From: CAZJBP01 sp964544115 | GTDB taxonomy: Bacteria; Verrucomicrobiota; Kiritimatiellia; UBA8416; JADHWI01 | Direction: 5' to 3' | Length of the DNA: 25,670 bases | NCBI GenBank assembly: GCA_964544115.1 | Contig: CAZJBP010000028.1 | Location: 1-25,670 of the forward strand | Part shown: positions 7,520 through 13,940 of the stretch, piece by piece | Position numbering within the stretch: position 1 is the stretch's first letter | Layout: the number at the start of each line of letters is the position of its first letter | Program-made: the position numbers and the translations under genes | The notes under the pieces: model-generated | The model's input: the letters and a program-made list of their open reading frames with translations, nothing else | Database searches by the model: none | What the model was told of the DNA's origin: nothing

Positions 7520-9544
7520 ATGAGGACTCGGATCGGTTTCAATCCCCGTCCCTTCGGCTCCGACCCCTACCTGGCGCCATTCCAAGAGGTCCTCGCCCGG
7601 CGCCGCCGGCACGTCGAGGACTGGGCGCGCCGCCTCACGCCGCCGGGCGGGACGCTGCGCGATGTGGCCGCGGGGCACGAATACTTCGGGCTGCACCGCG
7701 AGGCGGACGGCTGGCGCTTCCGCGAGTGGGCTCCGGCCGCAACGGGGATCAGCCTCATCGGCGGCTTCTCCGGCTGGCAGGAGCGGCCGGAGCACGCCGC
7801 GCGGCGTATCGAGTCCGGCGGCGTGTGGGAGCTGCGCCTGGCGCCCGAGGCGCTGCACCACGGGGACCTGTATCGCCTGCGGATGCACTGGGACGGCGGC
7901 TCGGGCGACCGCATCCCCGCCTATGCGCGCCGCGTGGTGCAGGACGATACCACCAAGATCTCCAACGCCCAGGTCTGGGCCCCGGAGCCGCCCTACGCCT
8001 GGCGCCACGCGCCTCCCGCCCGCCGCCCCGATGTGCTCCTCGTATACGAGAGCCACGTCGGCATGGCGCAGGAACGCCCCGGCATCGGCACGTACGAGGA
8101 GTTCCGGGCCCGGATCCTGCCCCGCATCCGCGACGCGGGGTATAACTGCGTGCAGCTCATGGCCGTGTCCGAACACCCGTACTACGGCTCGTTCGGCTAT
8201 CACGTGTCCAGCTTCTTCGCGGCCTCGTCCCGGTTCGGAACGCCGGAGGAACTCAAGGCGCTGGTCGATGACGCGCACGGCATGGGCCTGCACGTCATCA
8301 TGGATCTCGTCCACTCCCACGCCGTGCGCAACGAGGTGGAGGGGCTGTCGCGGTTTGACGGCACGACGCATCAGTACTTCCACGGCGGCGGACGAGGCGA
8401 CCACCCGGCGTGGGATTCACGCTGCTTCGACTACGGCAAGCCCGAGGTCATGCATTTCCTGCTCTCCAACTGCCGCTTCTGGCTCGACGAATACCGGATC
8501 GACGGCTTCCGGTTCGACGGCGTGACCAGCCTGCTGTACCGGCACCACGGGTTCGGAACGGCCTTTTCTTCGTACAACGACTATTACGACGACAGCGTCG
8601 ACGAGGACGCCCTGGCGTACCTGGCGCTGGCCAACCGCGTGATTCACGACGTGCGTCCGGCGGCGGTGACGATCGCCGAAGACGTCAGCGGCATGCCCGG
8701 CCTGGCGGCCCCCCAGGCGGAGGGGGGCGCGGGGTTCGATCTGCGGCTGGCCATGGGCGTGCCCGACTGCTGGTTCAAGCTCGTGCGCGAGGTGCGCGAC
8801 GAGGACTGGAACCTCGCGTGGCTCTGGCACGAACTGACGAACCGGCGCGACGACGAGCGCACGCTCAGCTACGTGGAGTGCCACGACCAGGCCATTGTCG
8901 GCAGCAAGACGTTCATCTTCGAACTGGCGGACGCGGAGATGTACACCCGCATGGGCGAGCACGACCCGAGCCTGGTGATCGACCGGGCCATGGCCCTGCA
9001 CAAGCTGGCGCGCCTGTGCACCCTGGCCACCGCCGGCCACGGCTATCTCAACTTCATGGGCAACGAGTTCGGGCACCCCGAGTGGGTGGATTTCCCGCGC
9101 GAGGGCAACGGGTGGTCGTACCACTACGCGCGCCGGCAATGGAGCCTGCGGGATCGCACGGATCTGAAATACCACTTTCTCGCCGACTTCGACCGCGCGG
9201 CCATGGGCCTGGTGCATCGCGAGGGCTTCATGCCGCACGCGCTGCGCCAGGTCTGCATCCGCGAGGCCGACAAGATCCTGGCCTTCGAGCGCGGCGGACT
9301 GGTGTTCCTGGTCAACTTCCACCCGACCGCCTCCTGGACCGACTACCCGGTGGAACTTCCGCCGGGCGACTACGACGCGCTGCTCGACAGCGACGCCGTC
9401 TGCTTCGGCGGCCACGGCCGCATCGCCCCCGGCCAGAGGTTCGCGACCCTTCCGGTCAATATCGGCGGCGCCCACGTCATAGGCATCCGCATCTACCTGC
9501 CCTCCCGCACCGCCCTGGTGCTGAAACGGCGGGCACCCCTGTGA
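7520..9544 (+). CDS. glgB: 1,4-alpha-glucan branching enzyme, eukaryotic type (GH13_8)
   Basis: The 674-residue enzyme cuts alpha-1,4-glucan and re-attaches the piece through alpha-1,6 bonds. A CBM48 domain comes first (FREWAPAATGISLIGGFSGW, about 60-90), then a GH13 barrel. DGFRFDGVTSLLY holds the nucleophile (Asp about 333), TIAEDVSGMP the acid/base (Glu about 387) and YVECHDQAIVGSKT the third acid (Asp about 456). These motifs, with FGHPEWVDFPREGNGWSYHY, match plant and animal branching enzymes rather than the E. coli-type GlgB (GH13_9). The spacing of the three acids also fits the human enzyme. I chose ATG 7520, with AAAGGGA nine bases upstream, over GTG 7481. The end overlaps the HD-CHAD start by four bases (GTGA). 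Confidence 0.95.
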   Translation: MRTRIGFNPRPFGSDPYLAPFQEVLARRRRHVEDWARRLTPPGGTLRDVAAGHEYFGLHREADGWRFREWAPAATGISLIGGFSGWQERPEHAARRIESGGVWELRLAPEALHHGDLYRLRMHWDGGSGDRIPAYARRVVQDDTTKISNAQVWAPEPPYAWRHAPPARRPDVLLVYESHVGMAQERPGIGTYEEFRARILPRIRDAGYNCVQLMAVSEHPYYGSFGYHVSSFFAASSRFGTPEELKALVDDAHGMGLHVIMDLVHSHAVRNEVEGLSRFDGTTHQYFHGGGRGDHPAWDSRCFDYGKPEVMHFLLSNCRFWLDEYRIDGFRFDGVTSLLYRHHGFGTAFSSYNDYYDDSVDEDALAYLALANRVIHDVRPAAVTIAEDVSGMPGLAAPQAEGGAGFDLRLAMGVPDCWFKLVREVRDEDWNLAWLWHELTNRRDDERTLSYVECHDQAIVGSKTFIFELADAEMYTRMGEHDPSLVIDRAMALHKLARLCTLATAGHGYLNFMGNEFGHPEWVDFPREGNGWSYHYARRQWSLRDRTDLKYHFLADFDRAAMGLVHREGFMPHALRQVCIREADKILAFERGGLVFLVNFHPTASWTDYPVELPPGDYDALLDSDAVCFGGHGRIAPGQRFATLPVNIGGAHVIGIRIYLPSRTALVLKRRAPL

Positions 9545-11022
9545 GAAAGCAACTGACCATCGAGGAGCTCTCCGCGCCGTACGCCATCGAGCAGCCCCAT
9601 GTCGACCATGTGGCCCGGCTGGCGCTGCGCCTCTTCGATCGCACGCGCCGCGCGCTGCGCCTGCCGGCCGGCGACCGGCGCCTGCTGGAGGCCGCCTGCC
9701 GCCTCCACGACGTGGCCTTCGTCCAGACTCCCGACGCGCATGCCGTCCGCGGCGCCTGGCTGATCGCGAGCCGCGGGCTGGCCGGCTTCTCCCGGATTGA
9801 GCGCGACATCGTCGCCGCCGCGGTCTCGGTGCATTCATCGCGCGACCCGCGCCGCCCGCTCATCGCCCTGCCGCTCTGCCGCGCCGATGAGCTGCGAGCC
9901 CTGAGGCTGGCCGCCTTCCTGCGGGTCGCCGACGCCCTGGATCACGGCCATATCCAGGACACGGTGATCCGATCCGTTCGCGTCAGCCCCGATGCGTGCA
10001 CCGTGCGGGTCCGGGCCCTCTACTTCCCCCAGAACGCCGAGCGCGCGCGCCGGCGTTCGGACACGTGGAACCGCTGGCTGCCGCTGCCGCTGCGCCTGGA
10101 GGAGGACGCCTACCGCCAGCCGCAGCTGCTCTTCCGCGGCGTGGTCGGTCCCGAGCACCGCGAAGCGCCCGCCGCCCAGCGTCTGCTCGCGTCGCAGTTC
10201 CGGATCATGCGCGACAACCTGGGGCTGATCGCCTCCGGGCCGGACCCCGCGTACCTGCACGACCTGCGCGTCGCCATGCGCCGGTTCCGGGCCGCGCTGC
10301 GGTTTTTCCGCGGAACCCTGCGCGGCACGGCCGCCGAGCGGCTCTCGCAGGATCTGGACCGCCTGTCGGACCGGCTGGGCCCGTTCCGCGACAGCCAGTG
10401 GTGGCTGGCCTTCCTTGAGTCCGATCCCGTCCAGGACGCCTGCGCGGCCGCTCCCGGGTGGACGGCCTTCCTCGCCGCCCGCCGCCGGGAGTCCCGCCGC
10501 CAATGGCGGCGTCTCTGCGCGGCGTGCCGGTCGCCGGAAACTCTGCAGCTGATGCGCCGCCTGTCGGTCTTTGTGCGCGCCGATCTGTCGGGCCTGGTGC
10601 GCGCCGACCCCGGCCGGCCGCTGCACGAGCTTGCCGCCCGACGGCTGAACAAGGCCGTCTCCAAGTTGTTCCGGCACGGCGTCGATCCTTTTGCCGCGAG
10701 CTCGGACGAACTGCACGCCCTGCGCAAGCGCTGCCGCCGCCTGCGCTACTGGGCCGAATTCGCGGCCCCCGCGCTGGGGGCGCCGGTGGCCCATCTGGCC
10801 GACGATCTCAAGGCGGTGGCGGGAGCGCTGGGAGCCGTACACGACATGGATGTCCACCTCGCCGCCGGAGCCGCGGCGCGGCCCCGCCTGCCCCGGGCGC
10901 TGAGGCGCCACATGGAAGAGCTGCGGGACCGTGAGTTCGCCCGGTTTGTGACGCGCAACCGCCTCGCGCGCCGGAAAAAGGTGCGCCTGCATCTGGAAAA
11001 TGTGCTACAGAAAGGCGCGTGA
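9541..11022 (+). CDS. Ppx/GppA-type HD domain fused to a CHAD domain
   Basis: This 493-residue protein starts at a GTG inside the glgB stop (GTGA). The first ~200 residues resemble the HD-like C-terminal domain of exopolyphosphatase Ppx/GppA. LLEAACRLHDVAFVQ supplies the HD pair, AHAVRGAWLI a further His, VSVHSSRDPRR another, and LAAFLRVADALDH follows. The ASKHA phosphatase domain of Ppx is absent. Residues about 215-490 form a CHAD domain: YLHDLRVAMRRFRAALRFF and ELHALRKRCRRLRYWAEF are its two basic helical signatures. CHAD domains bind inorganic polyphosphate and often target proteins to polyphosphate granules. No signal peptide or membrane helix is visible. I infer a polyphosphate-binding HD phosphohydrolase or regulator. 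The stop shares one base with the SixA start. Confidence 0.85.
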   Translation: MRKQLTIEELSAPYAIEQPHVDHVARLALRLFDRTRRALRLPAGDRRLLEAACRLHDVAFVQTPDAHAVRGAWLIASRGLAGFSRIERDIVAAAVSVHSSRDPRRPLIALPLCRADELRALRLAAFLRVADALDHGHIQDTVIRSVRVSPDACTVRVRALYFPQNAERARRRSDTWNRWLPLPLRLEEDAYRQPQLLFRGVVGPEHREAPAAQRLLASQFRIMRDNLGLIASGPDPAYLHDLRVAMRRFRAALRFFRGTLRGTAAERLSQDLDRLSDRLGPFRDSQWWLAFLESDPVQDACAAAPGWTAFLAARRRESRRQWRRLCAACRSPETLQLMRRLSVFVRADLSGLVRADPGRPLHELAARRLNKAVSKLFRHGVDPFAASSDELHALRKRCRRLRYWAEFAAPALGAPVAHLADDLKAVAGALGAVHDMDVHLAAGAAARPRLPRALRRHMEELRDREFARFVTRNRLARRKKVRLHLENVLQKGA

Positions 11023-11534
11023 TGAACCTGTTTCTGGTTCGACACGGAATTGCCGAGGATCAGCCCCCGGACGGGCAGGGCGGCGACGCGGCGCGGCCGC
11101 TCAGCGGGCGCGGCGTGACCCGCACCCGGGCGGCGGCCGAGGGGTTTGCCGCGGCCTTCGGCCCGGTGGACGCTGTCGTGGCGAGCCCGCTGCTGCGAGC
11201 TCGCCAGACGGCGGACCTGTTTGCCGCGGCGCTGAAGCTCAAGGCGCGGCCCGGCGTGGCGCGGGAACTGGAGCCGGGGGCCCGCGCGGCTGACACCGTC
11301 GCCTGGCTGGGCCGTCGGACCGAAGGAGCGCTGGTCCTGGTGGGCCATATGCCGAACCTCGAGTTGCTGGCGTCGCTGCTGCTCGCCGGCCACGAGGGGC
11401 TGCTGGCCTTCGAGTTCAGAAAGGCCGGGCTGTGCGCGCTGGCCTTCGAGGGGACGGTTGCGCCGGGCAAGGCCCGTTTGCGGGCCTTTTTGCCGCCGGG
11501 CGCGCTGAGGAAAATGGGATCGGACCGAGATTGA
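11022..11534 (+). CDS. sixA: SixA-like histidine phosphatase
   Basis: The 170-residue protein belongs to the histidine phosphatase (RHG) superfamily. It begins MNLFLVRHGIAED with Arg7-His8-Gly9, where His8 is the phospho-acceptor. The second catalytic element is VLVGHMPNLE (His about 109), and SPLLRARQTADLF provides another conserved Arg. Small size and sequence match SixA, which removes phosphate from phosphohistidine in phosphorelays or the nitrogen PTS. SixA genes often sit beside CHAD and Ppx genes. I placed the start at ATG 11022, overlapping the stop of the HD-CHAD gene; a GTG at 11019 is possible. The last ~20 codons contain an intrinsic-terminator-like hairpin (11469-11491). Confidence 0.87.
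   Translation: MNLFLVRHGIAEDQPPDGQGGDAARPLSGRGVTRTRAAAEGFAAAFGPVDAVVASPLLRARQTADLFAAALKLKARPGVARELEPGARAADTVAWLGRRTEGALVLVGHMPNLELLASLLLAGHEGLLAFEFRKAGLCALAFEGTVAPGKARLRAFLPPGALRKMGSDRD
11469..11491 (+). terminator. Intrinsic-terminator-like hairpin inside the 3' end of sixA
   Basis: AAGGCCCG (11469-11476), loop TTTG (11477-11480), then CGGGCCTT (11481-11488) give a perfect 8-bp stem that runs straight into TTTTT (11487-11491). This is the standard layout of a Rho-independent terminator. It lies about 40 bases before the sixA stop codon, so a transcript ending here would lack the stop. It may act as a partial attenuator between the storage-polymer genes and rph, or may be chance in a GC-rich coding region. 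Confidence 0.45.
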
Positions 11535-11564
11535 ACGACGGGCGCTGACCCGGGAGTAACGACG

Positions 11565-12299
11565 ATGGCCACACGCAACGCCAATGCCTTGAGGCGCATC
11601 CGCATCACGCGCGCCTTCACCTGCCACGCCGAGGGCTCGGTTCTGTTTGAACAGGGCCGCACCCGCGTCCTGTGCACCGCCAGCGTGGAGGAAAGCGTGC
11701 CGCCCTTTCTGAAGGGCACCGGCCGCGGCTGGGTTACCGCGGAATACGGCATGCTCCCGCGCAGCACGACCACGCGCAAGCGCCGCGACAGCAAGGCCGG
11801 CGCTCCCGACAGCCGGGGCGTGGAGATCAGCCGACTGATCGGCCGCAGCCTGCGCGCGGCGGTGGACCTGGAGCGGCTGGGCGAGCGCACGATCACCATC
11901 GACTGCGACGTCCTCCAGGCCGACGGCGGCACGCGCTGCGCGGCGATCACCGGCGGCATGATCGCGCTGGCCGACGCCGTGCGCTGGCTGCTCGACCGCG
12001 GCACGCTCTCCCAGAGCCCGATCCGGGCGCGCGTGGCGGCGGTCAGCGTCGGCATCGTCGACGGCCGGCCCATCCTCGACCTCGACTATGCCCTGGACTC
12101 GCGTGCGGACGTGGATATGAACGTGGTCATGACCGATGGCGGCCGCTTCGTGGAACTGCAGGGCACGGCCGAGCGCCGGCCGTTCACCGACCCGGAGCTG
12201 GCGAAGATGACGCGGCTGGCACGGGCGGGCATCCGGCGCCTGCTGGCGCTCCAGGAGAAGGCGGGCGCGCGGAGCAAGCGGCCAAGGAGTCGCGCATGA
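11565..12299 (+). CDS. rph: Ribonuclease PH
   Basis: The 244-residue protein is full length for RNase PH, a phosphate-dependent 3'-5' exoribonuclease that trims tRNA precursors as a hexamer in the cytoplasm. Recognisable parts are FTCHAEGSVLFEQGRTRVLC, RGWVTAEYGMLPRST, RGVEISRLIGRSLRAAVDL, ITIDCDVLQADGGTRCAAI, VSVGIVDGRPILDLDY and DVDMNVVMTDGGRFVELQGT, in the family order. The Arg-rich and Asp catalytic segments are intact. The short C-terminal tail is basic. A GGGAG ribosome-binding site lies 8 bases upstream of the ATG, 30 bases after sixA. The stop overlaps the chorismate mutase start (ATGA), so the two are probably co-translated although their pathways are unrelated. Confidence 0.97.
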   Translation: MATRNANALRRIRITRAFTCHAEGSVLFEQGRTRVLCTASVEESVPPFLKGTGRGWVTAEYGMLPRSTTTRKRRDSKAGAPDSRGVEISRLIGRSLRAAVDLERLGERTITIDCDVLQADGGTRCAAITGGMIALADAVRWLLDRGTLSQSPIRARVAAVSVGIVDGRPILDLDYALDSRADVDMNVVMTDGGRFVELQGTAERRPFTDPELAKMTRLARAGIRRLLALQEKAGARSKRPRSRA

Positions 12300-13039
12300 G
12301 CAGCCAACTCGCCCTCGATCAGGTGCGGGCGGTCCTCCTCCGGCTGGAGGAAACCATCCTGTTCGGACTGATTGAGCGGGCACAGTTCCGGCGCAATGCC
12401 ATCATCTACCAGGCCGGCGCGTTCGGCGGGGCTCTGGGCGGGGAGAGCCTCGTGGGCTACCTGCTGCGCGAGACGGAAACCGTTCACGCGCGGCTGCGCC
12501 GCTACACCAGCCCGGACGAGCACCCGTTCTTCGCCGACCTCCCCGCGCCGGTGCTCCCCGGCCTCGACTACGGCAACAGCCCGCTCGCCCCCAACTCGGT
12601 CAACCTCAACGCCCGCGTCCGCAGCGTCTACGAGACCGAAATCGTTCCGTTCGTCTGCGACGACGGCGACGACCATCAGTACGGCTCCAGCGCGGTCGGC
12701 GACGTCACCTGCCTCCAGGCCATTTCCAAGCGCGTGCACTACGGCAAGTTTGTCGCCGAGAGCAAATACCGGGAGGACCCCGCGGGCTATGACGCGCTGA
12801 TCCGCGCGCAGGATGCCCCCGGGCTGGCGGCCCGCATCACCGACGCCGCCGTCGAGGCCGCCGTGCTGGGGCGCGTGACCCACAAGGCGCGCACGTACGG
12901 CAGCGAGGTGTCCGGCTCCGGCGCGGTGGCCATCGACGCCGGCGCCTTTGCCGAGATCTACCGGCGATGGATTATCCCCATGAACAAGGATGTCCAGATC
13001 CGCTACCTCCTGCAGAGGTTGGATCGCGTGCGGGCATAG
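12296..13039 (+). CDS. Chorismate mutase, eukaryotic (Aro7-like, AroQ class) type
   Basis: The 247-residue protein converts chorismate to prephenate for Phe and Tyr synthesis. It aligns end to end with yeast Aro7, not with the ~90-residue bacterial AroQ domain. Examples are VRAVLLRLEETILFGLIERA, HARLRRYTSPDEHPFF, YGSSAVGDVTCLQ, KRVHYGKFVAESKY and IYRRWIIPMNKDVQIRYLL. The Arg pair in HARLRR and the Gly-Ser in YGSS correspond to the effector site that binds Tyr or Trp in yeast, so feedback control is plausible. Three positions differ: Gln234 aligns with catalytic Glu246, Asn230 with Thr242 and Asp214 with the allosteric switch Thr226 (yeast numbering, alignment by eye). The all-helical fold should be a cytoplasmic dimer. 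It overlaps rph by four bases. Confidence 0.93.
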   Translation: MSSQLALDQVRAVLLRLEETILFGLIERAQFRRNAIIYQAGAFGGALGGESLVGYLLRETETVHARLRRYTSPDEHPFFADLPAPVLPGLDYGNSPLAPNSVNLNARVRSVYETEIVPFVCDDGDDHQYGSSAVGDVTCLQAISKRVHYGKFVAESKYREDPAGYDALIRAQDAPGLAARITDAAVEAAVLGRVTHKARTYGSEVSGSGAVAIDAGAFAEIYRRWIIPMNKDVQIRYLLQRLDRVRA

Positions 13040-13074
13040 GCCCGGCCGGGACGGGCACGTGTGGAGGACAGACC

Positions 13075-13881
13075 GTGATCGAAAGTGGCGGACGCTATGT
13101 CGTGATGGGCCTGCTGGATGCCGATTCCCTCGCGTACGCGATCGGGCGGACGATCGTCGCCCTGGGCGGCGAGGTCATCTTCACCGTCCAGAACGAAGTC
13201 TTCAAGCGGCGGTTTCTCGACTCCAGCCGCGACCTCACTGCGGCGGATCGCGAGGCGCTGAACCTGCGCTTCTGTGACGTGACGGTGGACGAGCAGGTGC
13301 GCGACCTGTTCGCCGGCCTGGGCCCCATCCGCGGCGTCGTCCACTCCATCGCCTATGCCAACCCGCGCACGTGCCTGGGCGAAGAGTTCCACACCGACGC
13401 GATCGAGGACATCACACTCTCGCACCATATCAGCTGCGTCTCGCTGGCCACCGTGGCGCGCTATGCCGTGCCGGCTATGCCAGCGGGCGGGGCCATTGTC
13501 GCGCTGAGCTTCGACACCTCGCGCGTCTACCCCCACTACAACTGGATGGGCGTGCAGAAGGCGGCCCTCGAGGCGCTGGTCCGCGCGCTGGCGCGCCGCC
13601 ATGGTCGCGACCGCGTCCGCGTCAACGCCGTGTCCGCCGGCCCGCTCTCAACCAAGGCGGCCAGCAAGATTCCGGGGTTTGGTCACTTGAGCGACTTCTG
13701 GACCCTGGCCAGCCCCCTGACCTGGGACACTCACGAGGACAAGCAGGCCGTGGCCGACGCGGTGGCCTTCCTTGTCGGCTCGCGGTCCACCAAGATCACC
13801 GGCCAGGTGCTGCCGGTCGACGGCGGCGCCAGCGTGGTCGGCGGCACCCTGCTCGACTTTGAGAGAAAAGCTGAAACCTGA
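13075..13881 (+). CDS. fabI: Enoyl-[ACP] reductase, FabI/InhA-like SDR
   Basis: The 268-residue short-chain dehydrogenase should reduce enoyl-ACP with NADH, the last step of each fatty-acid elongation cycle. YVVMGLLDADSLAYAIGR forms the nucleotide site, with the unusual glycine pattern of FabI and InhA. GPIRGVVHSIAYA follows. The catalytic Tyr155 and Lys162 lie in YNWMGVQKAALEA. LSFDTSR places Phe146 where E. coli FabI has Tyr146; mycobacterial InhA also has FD there. AGPLSTKAASKIPGF is the substrate loop and VLPVDGGAS the C-terminal SDR motif. A strong GGAGG (13063-13067) precedes the GTG start at 13075; the frame extends farther upstream but without such a site. The last six codons and stop lie within a heptanucleotide repeat. 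An SDR with another substrate cannot be excluded. Confidence 0.85.
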   Translation: MIESGGRYVVMGLLDADSLAYAIGRTIVALGGEVIFTVQNEVFKRRFLDSSRDLTAADREALNLRFCDVTVDEQVRDLFAGLGPIRGVVHSIAYANPRTCLGEEFHTDAIEDITLSHHISCVSLATVARYAVPAMPAGGAIVALSFDTSRVYPHYNWMGVQKAALEALVRALARRHGRDRVRVNAVSAGPLSTKAASKIPGFGHLSDFWTLASPLTWDTHEDKQAVADAVAFLVGSRSTKITGQVLPVDGGASVVGGTLLDFERKAET

Positions 13882-13932
13882 AAGCTGAAATGCTGACACT
13901 CGGGCCTGAACCCCGAACCCTGAACCCTGACA
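13870..13932. repeat. Heptanucleotide short tandem repeat tract
   Basis: Nine consecutive 7-base units keep one register: GCTGAAA, CCTGAAA, GCTGAAA, two diverged units (13891-13904), then CCTGAAC, CCCGAAC, CCTGAAC and CCTGACA. The consensus is roughly CCTGAAM. The tract begins inside the fabI coding region, includes its stop codon (13879-13881) and ends eight bases before the hisA ATG. It resembles the short tandem heptamer repeats known from cyanobacteria and other genomes. Confidence 0.8.
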
Positions 13933-13940
13933 CTCTCCCT

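Noticed and set aside
8410..9540. Upstream extension of the HD-CHAD frame through glgB
   Set aside because: It is Arg- and Pro-rich noise overlapping the branching enzyme; the GTG at 9541 gives the coupled start.
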